Source: Stenotrophomonas nitritireducens (GTDB lineage Bacteria > Pseudomonadota > Gammaproteobacteria > Xanthomonadales > Xanthomonadaceae). Taken from it: a stretch of 64,000 nt of DNA. The position numbers and the translations under genes are program-made. The notes beneath the pieces are model-generated. The model was not told the DNA's origin. It did no database searches and was given only the letters and a program-made list of their open reading frames with translations. Below are positions 55,332 to 63,755 of the stretch, in pieces. Positions within the stretch are counted from its first letter, which is position 1. Every line of letters begins with the position of its first letter. Location of the stretch: the NCBI RefSeq assembly GCF_001431425.1, contig NZ_LDJG01000011.1, forward strand, positions 103,791-167,790, written 5' to 3'.

Positions 55332-55354
55332 GGCGGGGCGCAGCCCCGCTCTAC
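55332..55354. repeat. Single REP-like palindrome
   Basis: GGCGGGGCGCAGCCCCGC followed by TCTAC, a GTAG-type element in reverse orientation, between the receptor and the aldehyde dehydrogenase gene. Confidence 0.75.
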
Positions 55355-55452
55355 GAGGCGCGTGCCGCCGCATCCATGCTGGACGCGGCGGCATGCGCCG
55401 GCCCATCCTCCCGATGCAATGCCGGACCGCCGGCCTCCACAGACTTCATCGC

Positions 55453-56862
55453 ATGGATATCCTCGCCACCACGCCCGTTTCCGAACTGCGCCCGACCCTG
55501 GACCGCCTGCGCGCCGCCTGGCAGATGCACAAGCCGGACCGCGCGCAGCGCAGCGCCGACCTGCTGCGCCTGCGCGAGGCCCTGAAGCGGCGGCTCGACG
55601 AGATGGCGCAGACCATCGCCGCCGATTTCGGCCATCGTTCGCTGCACGAATCGCGCATCGCCGACGGCATGACCGTGCTCAACGAGATCGACCACCTGCG
55701 CCGGCACCTGCGCCGCTGGATGAAGCCGCGACGCGTCGGCGTGGGCTGGCGCTTCCTGCCGGCGCGCGCGGAGATCCGCCCCGAGCCGGTAGGCGTGGTC
55801 GGCGTCATCTCGCCATGGAATTATCCGGTCAACCTGGCGCTGATCCCGCTGGCCACCGCCATCGCTGCCGGCAACCACGTCTACCTGAAGCCTTCCGAGC
55901 ACACGCCGCGCACGGCGGCCTTCCTGCGCGAATTGCTGGCCGAAGTGTTTCCCGCCGATCGTGTCGCCGTCGCCGAGGGCGGCGCCGACGTGGCCGGCGC
56001 GTTCGCCGCGCTGCCGTTCGACCACCTGGTGTTCACCGGATCCACCGCGGTCGGGCGCAAGGTGATGGCCGCCGCCGCGCCGAACCTGACCCCGCTGACG
56101 CTGGAACTGGGCGGCAAGTCGCCGGCCATCGTCTGCGACGACTATCCGCTGGAACAGGCCGCGGCACGGCTGGCGACCGGCAAGTGGTTCAACTGCGGGC
56201 AGACCTGCATCGCCCCGGACTACGTGCTGGTAGGCGCGTCGCGCCGCGATGCGCTGGTGCAGGCGCTGCGCGCGCAGGTGCGCGCGCGCTATGGCGAGGG
56301 CCTGGCCGGCAATGGCGATTACAGCCGCATCATCAACGCGGGCCAGTACGCGCGCCTGCAGGGTTACGTGGACGACGCCCGTGCGCGCGGACTGGAGGTG
56401 ATCGTGCTGGGCGAAGCCGATCCGGCGCAGCGCCTGTTCCCGCCAACCCTGGTGCTGGAACCTGGCGACGATGCGACGGTGATGCAGGAGGAAGTCTTCG
56501 GTCCGGTGTTCCCGATCCGCAGCGTGCGTTCGCTGGACGAGGCCATCGGCTACGTCAACGCCCACGACCGCCCGCTGGCGCTGTACCCGTTCAGCCATGA
56601 CCGCGCCAGCGTGGAGCGGATCCTGCGCAGCACCCTGGCCGGCGGCATCTCGGTCAATGACACGCTGTTCCATTTCGCCATCAGCAACCTGCCGTTCGGC
56701 GGCATCGGCCCCAGCGGCATGGGCGCCTACCACGGCCGCGTCGGCTTCGACGCGATGAGCAAGCAGCTGCCGATCCTGTGGCAGGCCCGTCGTACCGGTG
56801 GCGACCTGCTGAAACCGCCGTACCGGCAGGCGCAGTGGCTGATCGACCTGATCGTGCGCTGA
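55453..56862 (+). CDS. Aldehyde dehydrogenase, coniferyl-aldehyde type
   Basis: A 469-residue NAD(P)-dependent aldehyde dehydrogenase. Catalytic C252 lies in FNCGQTCIAPDYV and the general base E218 in LELGGKSP; SPWNYPVNLALIPL and FTGSTAVGRKVM are cofactor segments. The N-terminal RLRAAWQMHKPDRAQRSADL and C-terminal GGISVNDTLFHFAISNLPFGG are typical of the coniferyl-aldehyde dehydrogenase (CalB)/short-chain branch, which acts on aromatic or fatty aldehydes. Weak ribosome binding site. It lies 160 bases after the receptor with a REP between, so membership of the same regulon is likely but not proven. Confidence 0.9.
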   Translation: MDILATTPVSELRPTLDRLRAAWQMHKPDRAQRSADLLRLREALKRRLDEMAQTIAADFGHRSLHESRIADGMTVLNEIDHLRRHLRRWMKPRRVGVGWRFLPARAEIRPEPVGVVGVISPWNYPVNLALIPLATAIAAGNHVYLKPSEHTPRTAAFLRELLAEVFPADRVAVAEGGADVAGAFAALPFDHLVFTGSTAVGRKVMAAAAPNLTPLTLELGGKSPAIVCDDYPLEQAAARLATGKWFNCGQTCIAPDYVLVGASRRDALVQALRAQVRARYGEGLAGNGDYSRIINAGQYARLQGYVDDARARGLEVIVLGEADPAQRLFPPTLVLEPGDDATVMQEEVFGPVFPIRSVRSLDEAIGYVNAHDRPLALYPFSHDRASVERILRSTLAGGISVNDTLFHFAISNLPFGGIGPSGMGAYHGRVGFDAMSKQLPILWQARRTGGDLLKPPYRQAQWLIDLIVR

Positions 56863-57126
56863 CATCCCCGGCTCGTAGATGCAGGACTCGCCCCGCCCAA
56901 GGCTTCAACGCCAGGGCAGGGTCAGGCCGGGCAGCTGCAACGCTGCGCCAACGGCGACGAAAGGCAGTCGCCAGTGAAGGGCGGCAGCGCTGCCATGCGG
57001 AAGCGCGCTGCAGTGCGCGATGAGGCATTGGCGGGCGGGCCCCGCCGCGTACGGAAGTGCGCTCCTGTAACCGCGCTCATCACGCACGGATGGCGGCATG
57101 CGGGGAGTCGCCGGGAGAGCGGGCGC

Positions 57127-57149
57127 AAAAAACCGCCTGGAGCGGCTCA
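57127..57149 (-). terminator. Second terminator candidate downstream of phasin gene
   Basis: On the minus strand AGCCGC, a short loop, GCGG, then a TTTTTT tract. Weak stem; acts as a back-up if real. Confidence 0.45.
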
Positions 57150-57200
57150 TGACATCGCCTGGCGATGGCCCGGAGCGGTTGCCGCACGGGATCGCGGCAA

Positions 57201-57264
57201 TAAAAAACCCGCCATCCGGAGCCGTGAGGGGAGGGAGACAAACGGCGCGGTACTGCTGGCGGGT
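57201..57264 (-). terminator. Long-loop terminator of the phasin gene
   Basis: On the minus strand ACCCGCCA and TGGCGGGT pair across about 42 bases and are followed by TTTTTT. Confidence 0.6.
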
Positions 57265-57302
57265 CGGGTCGATTCTTGCTCAGTTGATGCTGCTTTGCAA
57301 CA

Positions 57303-57764
57303 TCAGTGTTCTTCAGGTGCCTGCCTGGGCGTTGCGTTGGCTTCGGCGCGGTTCAGGCGATGGTTGAGCGCGTCCAGCCGCGCGTTGAGCGCTTCGATGT
57401 CGGAACGGCTGGGAATGTCCATGCGCCGCAGGACCCGCTGCACCCGGTCCTCGAAGGATTTCTCGACACGGTCCCAGGTGCCGGCCGCGCGCTCGCGGGC
57501 CTGCTCCAGCGTGCTTTCCACCGAATCGCGCAGGGTCTCGCCGCGTGTCGAATCCTGCCGGCTGCGCGCCTCCATCGATTCGCCTTCCTTGACCAGCGAT
57601 TCGAACAGCCGGCTGCCCTCGGCCTGGGCCCGCGACAGCGCACCGAGCCCGGCCAGCCAGACCTGCTGCGCCGATCCGGCGAGCGTGCGTCCGGTGCGTG
57701 CGCCGCGCTCCTGCGCGGCCGCGCCGGGGTCGCGGCCGGCATCGTGGTGTTCGTGGGTATTCAT
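57303..57764 (-). CDS. Phasin-like polyhydroxyalkanoate granule protein
   Basis: A 153-residue, mostly helical protein of the PhaF/PhaI phasin type. The central region WLAGLGALSRAQAEGSRLFESLV is the conserved amphipathic part (about 36-58) and is followed by a long charged helix with FEDRVQRVLRRMDIPSRSDIEALNARLDAL, which resembles a coiled-coil oligomerisation tail. AGAGGAA start signal. It lies close to another granule-associated gene. No synthase phaC is in this window. Confidence 0.82.
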   Translation of the reverse strand: MNTHEHHDAGRDPGAAAQERGARTGRTLAGSAQQVWLAGLGALSRAQAEGSRLFESLVKEGESMEARSRQDSTRGETLRDSVESTLEQARERAAGTWDRVEKSFEDRVQRVLRRMDIPSRSDIEALNARLDALNHRLNRAEANATPRQAPEEH

Positions 57765-57855
57765 GGCGGCGTTCCTCTGTGCGGGCGACAGGGAATACCG
57801 TAGCGGCGGCGATGCCTGCGCGGCGTGATGGCGCCCGGCATCCGCGCGGCTTCGT

Positions 57856-58131
57856 TCAGCCCAGTTTTTCGGCCAGCACCCGCTGGATTTCCGATTCGAC
57901 CATGCCCTTCATCGCCGACAGCAGGAAGCCGAGTTCGGCCTTCACCCGCACCGCGCCGGGCAGCATCTCGATCACGCCATCGACGCCGGAACGGGCGAAA
58001 TGCAGATTGGTGCCTTCCCAACGGGCGTTGACGTCGAAGCGCTCCTGCAGCTTGCGGGCGACCTCGGCGATGGCTTCGCGGGCGCTTTCGTCGGACAGGG
58101 TGTGGGCGTGGCGGATGTCGATGGTGGACAT
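57856..58131 (-). CDS. Polyhydroxyalkanoic acid granule-region protein (TIGR02610-like)
   Basis: A 91-residue protein MSTIDIRHAHTLSDESARE with ELGFLLSAMKGMVESEIQR at the C-terminus, matching the small PHA-system family known from Pseudomonas and xanthomonads. Function is not established. AGGAG lies seven bases before the ATG at 58131; the frame is open 23 codons upstream. It is followed 91 bases later by the phasin gene. Confidence 0.8.
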   Translation of the reverse strand: MSTIDIRHAHTLSDESAREAIAEVARKLQERFDVNARWEGTNLHFARSGVDGVIEMLPGAVRVKAELGFLLSAMKGMVESEIQRVLAEKLG

Positions 58132-58250
58132 GGGAAGCTCCTGGCGGGCTGGCGTGGAACAAGGGTGCGGCATTGTGCGGACACGCGCCGCGCAGTCCAA
58201 GTCCCGCGACCACCTTCTGCATGTCCTGCCAACCTGCTAGGCTGCCGCCG

Positions 58251-59054
58251 GTGCGCACTCTGCAAGTCCATTTCAGCAATCGCCAGCAGCCCGATCAGCC
58301 CCTAGCGCCGGGGGTGCAGCGCATCGTCCGCGATGCCAGCGGGCAGGTCCGGCTGGGCGACGACAGCGTCGGCCCGTTGCTGCTGGCGCGCTTCTGCACC
58401 GACGAGCGCGGGGTCTGGCTGCAGGTGGCCAGCGGCAGCCGCGGCATCCATGTCAATGGCCGCCCGGTGCGGCGCATGGCATTGCTGCGCGCCGGCGACT
58501 CGGTTTACGTCGATGGCGTGGAGATGCTGCTGCGCGGGGAGTGCGAACCCGTCGCGCAGCCGCCAGCGGCAACCGGCGATGACGGCGAGGACCTGCGCGT
58601 GCTGCTGCGCGGCGTCGGCGGCCGCCACCATGGGCGCTGTTACCCGCTCGACCGCCCCCGCACCATCGGCCGCGACGGCGCGGCGGACGTGGTGATCGAC
58701 GATCCGGTTTTCCCCGAACGGCAGGCGCGGTTCGAGCGCCACGGCGACCGGGTATTGCTGCGCGACCTCGGTTCGCCGGAAGGATGCCGGGTCAACGGCG
58801 TCGCGGTCCGGCACTGCTGGCTGCAGGGCGGCGACCAGGTGGTGTTTGAAGGCAACCAGCGCTTCGTGCTCGAAGTCCCGCTGGATGCCCATTCGGCCGC
58901 GTTCTCCGCCGCGGCCGAGGCTTCCGGCGCGGAGCAGGAGCCGGGCGCGGACGAACTCCGGCCGCCGCGCGCGCGGCGCTGGCCGTGGCTGCTGCTCAGC
59001 GCGCTGCTGCTGGGCGGCGCGATCAGCGCGCTGTTGCTGTTCGGCGCCCGCTGA
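58251..59054 (+). CDS. Membrane protein with two FHA domains
   Basis: A 267-residue protein: first FHA domain about residues 1-98 ([21 protein letters not shown]), second about 112-210 ([20 protein letters not shown] with the core G-R-D, then [11 protein letters not shown] and [11 protein letters not shown]), a charged linker and one C-terminal transmembrane helix ([20 protein letters not shown]). FHA domains bind phosphothreonine, but no kinase or phosphatase is nearby. Starts with GTG; a TAGGCT box seven bases before it suggests a leaderless transcript. Convergent to none; serC follows 142 bases later. Confidence 0.82.
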   Translation: MRTLQVHFSNRQQPDQPLAPGVQRIVRDASGQVRLGDDSVGPLLLARFCTDERGVWLQVASGSRGIHVNGRPVRRMALLRAGDSVYVDGVEMLLRGECEPVAQPPAATGDDGEDLRVLLRGVGGRHHGRCYPLDRPRTIGRDGAADVVIDDPVFPERQARFERHGDRVLLRDLGSPEGCRVNGVAVRHCWLQGGDQVVFEGNQRFVLEVPLDAHSAAFSAAAEASGAEQEPGADELRPPRARRWPWLLLSALLLGGAISALLLFGAR

Positions 59055-59196
59055 CCTTCCTTCCGCCTCCCGGTGGAACCGCCTTCCGGGCACCCGGTGG
59101 CACCCCGTGCGGATTGGCTGCAGATGCAACTTTTCCTGTGCCCCCAAAGCCTGTTGCGCTGCGGCATACTTGGGGTTCCCCTTGGACAGGTGTGAC

Positions 59197-60282
59197 ATGA
59201 CGCGCGCGTTCAACTTCAGTGCCGGCCCCGCGACCCTGCCGGAATCGGTCCTGCGCCAGGCGCAGGCGGAGATGTTGGAATGGAACGGCGTGGGCGCGTC
59301 CATCGTCGAGATCAGCCACCGCAGCGCTGATTTCATGGCGGTGGCGGCGCAGGCTGAAGCCGACCTGCGTACCTTGGTCGGCATTCCCGATGACTACGCG
59401 GTGCTGTTCCTGGCCGGTGGCGCGACCACGCAGCAGGCCCTGCTGCCGTTGAACCTCGCCGCGCCCGGGCAGCGCGTGGACTACGTGGTCAGCGGCCACT
59501 GGGGCAAGACGGCGGTCAAGCAGGCGCAGCCCTACGTGGAGGTGAACATCGCCGCCGACGGCGAGGCCGGCGGCTTCCGCGACATTCCCGCGCGCGCGCA
59601 GTGGCAGCTTTCCGATGATGCGGCCTACGTGCACATCACCGCCAACGAGACCATCCACGGCGTCGAGTTCCGAGAGGTGCCGGACGTGGGCGCGGTGCCG
59701 CTGGTGGCCGATTTCAGTTCTTCCATCGCTTCCGAGCCGATCGACGTTTCGCGTTATGGCGTCATCTACGCCGGCGCGCAGAAGAACCTCGGTCCGGTCG
59801 GCATCGTGGTGGTCATCGTCCGCCGCGACCTGCTCGAACGCGCCGGCCAGCCGCGTGCGGACATCTTCGATTACCGCTCGCACGCCGCGCGCGATTCCAT
59901 GCTCAACACCCCGCCGACCTGGAACTGGTACCTGCTCGGCCTGACCGTGCAGTGGATGCTGGCGCAGGGCGGCACCGCCGAGTTCGCCCGCCGCAACGCG
60001 GCCAAGGCCTCGCTGGTCTATGCGGCCATCGACGGTTCCGGTGGCTTCTACCGCAACGAAGTGGCGCCGGGGGTGCGTTCGCGGATGAACATCCCGTTCT
60101 TCCTGCCCAGCGCCGAACTGGACGCACGCTTCGTCGCTGATGCCAAGGCCGCGGGGCTGATCGCGCTCAAGGGCCACAAGGCGGTCGGCGGCATCCGCGC
60201 CTCGCTGTACAACGCCATGCCGCTGGAAGGCGCGCAGGCGCTGGCGGCGTTCATGCACGACTTCCAGCAGCGCAACGGCTGA
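59197..60282 (+). CDS. serC: Phosphoserine aminotransferase
   Basis: PLP enzyme making 3-phosphoserine for serine and also a step of pyridoxal phosphate synthesis. The 361-residue protein begins [19 protein letters not shown], has the PLP lysine K196 in [12 protein letters not shown], and [13 protein letters not shown] and [16 protein letters not shown]. Start ATG at 59197; a longer upstream frame overlaps the FHA gene. First gene of the serC-pheA-aroA block known from many proteobacteria. Confidence 0.97.
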   Translation: MTRAFNFSAGPATLPESVLRQAQAEMLEWNGVGASIVEISHRSADFMAVAAQAEADLRTLVGIPDDYAVLFLAGGATTQQALLPLNLAAPGQRVDYVVSGHWGKTAVKQAQPYVEVNIAADGEAGGFRDIPARAQWQLSDDAAYVHITANETIHGVEFREVPDVGAVPLVADFSSSIASEPIDVSRYGVIYAGAQKNLGPVGIVVVIVRRDLLERAGQPRADIFDYRSHAARDSMLNTPPTWNWYLLGLTVQWMLAQGGTAEFARRNAAKASLVYAAIDGSGGFYRNEVAPGVRSRMNIPFFLPSAELDARFVADAKAAGLIALKGHKAVGGIRASLYNAMPLEGAQALAAFMHDFQQRNG

Positions 60283-60336
60283 TCCGCAGATCCCGCCGCG
60301 CGCATCGCGCCGGCACGCAACAGGCAGACGAGAACC

Positions 60337-61506
60337 ATGGCATCCAAGCCACCCAAGACCACCAGCAAGGCGAAGCCGGCGTCCGCGAAGAAGGCCGCTG
60401 CCAAGGAAACGGGCATCGCCGTGGCCAAGCCGGTACTGGCCGACGTGCGCGCCAAGATCGACCAGATCGACCGCAGCATCCAGTCGCTGATCGCCGAGCG
60501 TGCGCAGTTCGCCCACCAGGTCGGCAAGGCCAAGGGCAAGCTCGCCGCCGCCGTCGACTATTACCGCCCCGAGCGCGAGGCGCAGGTGCTGCGCATGGTG
60601 GTGGACCGCAACGAGGGCCCGCTCTCGGACGAACTGCTGGTGCACGTGTTCCGCGAGATCATGTCGGCCTGCCTGGCGCAGCAGGAGCCGCTGAAGATCG
60701 GCTATCTCGGCCCGGAAGGCACCTTCAGCCAACAGGCCGTGCTCAAGCATTTCGGCCGCTCGGCGCTGGGCCTGCCGCTGGCCAGCATCGAGGAAGTATT
60801 CCAGGAAGTGGAGGCCGGCAACGCCGATTTCGGCGTGGTGCCGGTGGAGAACTCGGGGCAGGGCACGATCCAGATCACCCTGGACATGTTCCTGACCTCC
60901 AACCTCAAGATCTGCGGCGAAGTGGAACTGCGCGTGCAGCAGTTCCTGATGTCGCGCAGCGGCCGGCTGGAGGACATCGAGCGCGTCTATGCGCACCCGC
61001 AGTCGTTCATGCAGACCTCGGCATGGCTGCGCGCCAACCTGCCCAAGGCGGAGAAGGTGCCGGTATCCAGCAATGCCGAAGGCGCGCGCCGCGCGCGCAA
61101 CGCCGACGACGCGGCGGCCATCGGCGGCGAGAGCGCCGGCCATGTCTACGGCCTGAAGAAAGTGGTGACCAAGCCGATCCAGAACGATGCGGACAACACC
61201 ACGCGTTTCCTGGTGATCGGCCGCCAGTTCTTCCCGTCCTCGGGCCACGACCGCACCTCGGTGCTGGTCTTCATACACGACAAGCCCGGCGCGCTGTTCG
61301 ACGTGCTCAGCCCGTTCGCGCGCCATGGCATCAGCATGAACCGCATCGAGTCGCGGCCGTCGCACCAGGCCAAGTGGGAATACGGTTTCTTCATCGACCT
61401 GGCCGGCCACATCGAGGACGCATCGATGCAGGCCGCGCTGGCCGAGCTCAAGGCGCACTCGGCGCAGATCAAGGTGCTCGGTTCCTATCCGGTCGCCGTG
61501 CCGTGA
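60337..61506 (+). CDS. pheA: Chorismate mutase / prephenate dehydratase (P-protein)
   Basis: Bifunctional enzyme of phenylalanine synthesis. After a Lys/Ala-rich N-terminal tail of about 30 residues, unusual in length, comes the AroQ chorismate mutase domain (DVRAKIDQIDRSIQSLIAER, about 36-125), the prephenate dehydratase domain (IGYLGPEGTFSQQAVLKHFG, VPVENSGQGT, and NDADNTTRFLVI) and a C-terminal ACT domain with ESRPSHQAKWEYGF for feedback by phenylalanine. 389 residues, close to E. coli PheA (386). Lies 54 bases after serC; no attenuator leader is visible. Confidence 0.97.
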   Translation: MASKPPKTTSKAKPASAKKAAAKETGIAVAKPVLADVRAKIDQIDRSIQSLIAERAQFAHQVGKAKGKLAAAVDYYRPEREAQVLRMVVDRNEGPLSDELLVHVFREIMSACLAQQEPLKIGYLGPEGTFSQQAVLKHFGRSALGLPLASIEEVFQEVEAGNADFGVVPVENSGQGTIQITLDMFLTSNLKICGEVELRVQQFLMSRSGRLEDIERVYAHPQSFMQTSAWLRANLPKAEKVPVSSNAEGARRARNADDAAAIGGESAGHVYGLKKVVTKPIQNDADNTTRFLVIGRQFFPSSGHDRTSVLVFIHDKPGALFDVLSPFARHGISMNRIESRPSHQAKWEYGFFIDLAGHIEDASMQAALAELKAHSAQIKVLGSYPVAVP

Positions 61507-61686
61507 TTTGAAGCCCCTCGGCCAGAGGGGCGGTTGGCGGGCCACCGGTTCGCTGCTCTACCAACGCCCTTGCGCCAGCGCAGGGGCCGGGGCGCAACAC
61601 CTCGACGCTGAGCCCCGTCGCATCCTCATCCGCCCCTTGGGGCACCCTCTCCCGGCGGGAGAAGGGATTCACCAGAGAGACCCGGC

Positions 61687-62997
61687 ATGACCTCCCAGCC
61701 CCACTGGATCGCAAGCAAAGGCCAGCCCCTGCAGGGCACGCTCGATATTCCCGGCGACAAGTCGGTGTCGCACCGGGCGGTGATGTTCGCCGCGTTGGCC
61801 GATGGCGTATCGCGCATCGATGGTTTCCTCGAGGGCGAAGATACCCGCGCCACCGCCGCGATCTTCGCGCGCATGGGCGTGCGCTTCGAAACCCCGTCGC
61901 CGTCGCGGCGCATCGTGCATGGCGTCGGCGTGGATGGGCTGAAAGCGCCAGCCGGCGATCTCGATTGCGGCAACGCCGGCACCGGCATGCGCCTGCTCGC
62001 CGGCCTGCTCGCGGCGCAGCCGTTCGACACCATCCTGGTGGGCGACGAGTCGCTGACCAAGCGCCCCATGCGCCGCGTGACCGGCCCGCTGGCGCAGATG
62101 GGCGCGCGCATCGACACGCAGGACGACGGTACGCCGCCGCTGCACATCCACGGCGGCCAGCCGCTGCAAGGCATCCATTACGAACTGCCGGTGGCCAGCG
62201 CGCAGGTGAAATCGGCGGTGCTGCTGGCCGGCCTGTACGCGCAGGGCGAGACCTCCGTGGTCGAGCCGCACCCGACCCGCGACTACACCGAGCGCATGCT
62301 GCGCGCCTTCGGCGTGGAGATCGACTTCGAGCCAGGCCGGGCGCGCCTGCGCGGCGGCCAGCGCCTGCACGCCGCCGACATCGCGGTGCCGGCGGATTTC
62401 TCCTCGGCTGCGTTCTTCATCGTCGCCGCCAGCATCATCCCGGGCTCACAGGTGCGCCTGCGCTCGGTGGGCCTGAACCCGCGCCGCACCGGCCTGCTGG
62501 CCGCGCTGCGGCTGATGGGGGCGGACATCACGGAAGAGAACCCGGCCGAACACGGTGGCGAGCCGGTGGCCGACCTGGTGGTGCGCCATGCGCCGCTCAA
62601 GGGCGCGGAGATTCCGGTGGAGGTGGTGCCGGACATGATCGATGAGTTCCCCGCGCTGTTCATCGCCGCCGCGGCGGCCGAAGGCCCGACCGTGGTGCGC
62701 GGCGCGGCCGAACTGCGGGTGAAGGAATCCGACCGCCTTGCGGCGATGGCTGCCGGCCTGCGCACGCTGGGCCTGCGCATCGACGAGACCGAGGACGGCG
62801 CCACCATCCATCCGGGCGTGCTCGGCAGTGGCACCATCGAAAGCCATGGCGACCACCGCATCGCCATGGCGTTCTCCATCGCCGGCCAGCTCAGCCAGGG
62901 GCAGGTGCGGATCAACGATGTCGCCAACGTGGCGACGTCCTTCCCCGGCTACGATCAGCTGGCGCGCGGTGCGGGTTTCGCGCTGACGGTCGCCTGA
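61687..62997 (+). CDS. aroA: 3-phosphoshikimate 1-carboxyvinyltransferase (EPSP synthase)
   Basis: Sixth step of the shikimate pathway. The 436-residue enzyme shows GDKSVSHRAVMFAAL, DCGNAGTGMRLLAGLL and KESDRLAAMAAGLRTLGL, and ends GAGFALTVA. The N-A-G-T-G-M-R-L loop and the A-rich class pattern place it in the class II-like group of many non-enteric bacteria. GAGAGA start signal. It is separated from pheA by 180 bases with small hairpins, and a strong terminator follows. Confidence 0.96.
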   Translation: MTSQPHWIASKGQPLQGTLDIPGDKSVSHRAVMFAALADGVSRIDGFLEGEDTRATAAIFARMGVRFETPSPSRRIVHGVGVDGLKAPAGDLDCGNAGTGMRLLAGLLAAQPFDTILVGDESLTKRPMRRVTGPLAQMGARIDTQDDGTPPLHIHGGQPLQGIHYELPVASAQVKSAVLLAGLYAQGETSVVEPHPTRDYTERMLRAFGVEIDFEPGRARLRGGQRLHAADIAVPADFSSAAFFIVAASIIPGSQVRLRSVGLNPRRTGLLAALRLMGADITEENPAEHGGEPVADLVVRHAPLKGAEIPVEVVPDMIDEFPALFIAAAAAEGPTVVRGAAELRVKESDRLAAMAAGLRTLGLRIDETEDGATIHPGVLGSGTIESHGDHRIAMAFSIAGQLSQGQVRINDVANVATSFPGYDQLARGAGFALTVA

Positions 62998-63013
62998 CGG
63001 CAGGGGAAAATGC

Positions 63014-63056
63014 AACGGACCGGCAGCGTGGAGCTGCCGGTCCGTTCGTTTCTTTC
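63014..63056 (+). terminator. Terminator downstream of aroA
   Basis: 14-bp perfect stem AACGGACCGGCAGC / GCTGCCGGTCCGTT with a 5-base loop, followed by a T-rich tail (CGTTTCTTTC). 16 bases after the aroA stop. Confidence 0.85.
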
Positions 63057-63069
63057 AATCGCGACGCGC

Positions 63070-63624
63070 TCAGCGCCCGGTGCGGAAATCCACCGGGACG
63101 CGCACCACGGTGGCCACCGCGCGGCCGTTGCGCAGCGCCGGCTCGAACTTCCAGCTACCCAGCGTGTTCAACACCGCGCGGTCCAGGTCGCGGCTGCGTT
63201 CGCCGTCGTGCGACACGATGCTGGCGTCGGTGACCTTGCCCTGCGCATCGACCTGCAGGCTGGCCACGACGCTGCCTTCGACCCCGGCGCGCAGTGCGGC
63301 CGGCGGGTAGGTGGGGGAGGGGTTGCCGGCCAGCGGGCGCGCCTGGCGGTCGCCGACTGCCGCCGGCTTGCGCGGGCCATGCGATGCGGTGGCGGGAGTA
63401 CGCATGGCTGCCGGCGCATCCATCGTCGGCGCCGCGACGACCGGCGTGGTTTCCGCGCTGGCAGGAACCGCGGGGGCCCGCTCGGCGTGCCGCCACATCA
63501 GGGTCAGTACGCCGACCAGGATCGCCAGCAGCAGGGCCATCCACAGCACGGGCGAAGTGGAATGGCTGCTGGGTTGTCCGCTCTGCGCGGCGGCATTGAG
63601 TTCATGGGCGTGAGTGGCACTCAT
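63070..63624 (-). CDS. TonB-family energy transducer
   Basis: A 184-residue protein with a short cytoplasmic start, one transmembrane helix (about 26-44, VLWMALLLAILVGVLTLMW), a Pro/Ala-rich periplasmic linker and a C-terminal TonB domain (YPPAALRAGVEGSVVASLQV to SWKFEPALRNGRAV). It transmits proton-motive energy to outer-membrane receptors. AAGGAG start signal. It lies next to a second TonB-like gene on the same strand. Target receptors are not implied, although a TonB-dependent receptor lies at 53-55 kb. Confidence 0.88.
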   Translation of the reverse strand: MSATHAHELNAAAQSGQPSSHSTSPVLWMALLLAILVGVLTLMWRHAERAPAVPASAETTPVVAAPTMDAPAAMRTPATASHGPRKPAAVGDRQARPLAGNPSPTYPPAALRAGVEGSVVASLQVDAQGKVTDASIVSHDGERSRDLDRAVLNTLGSWKFEPALRNGRAVATVVRVPVDFRTGR

Positions 63625-63755
63625 CGTCAGGCTCCTTATGCGTCCAGTGACGCCTGGAGTCTGGCCCGTCAGCCACGGCGCGGGTGTCAGCGCGACGTCA
63701 ATGCGCCGCCCGCGGGTCCGCGGCAGTTCAGCGTACGGCGCACGCTGCGTTCAGC

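Larger units (their letters stand above)
56863..57302. other. Gene-free stretch between convergent genes
   Basis: 440 bases with no gene. It holds two minus-strand intrinsic terminator candidates for the phasin gene (57127-57149 and 57201-57264). The rest is unremarkable. Confidence 0.5.

Noticed and set aside
61514..61676. Hairpins between pheA and aroA as a terminator or attenuator
   Set aside because: Several short GC stems (CCCCTC/GAGGGG, TCTCCCG/CGGGAGA) but no T tract and no leader peptide.
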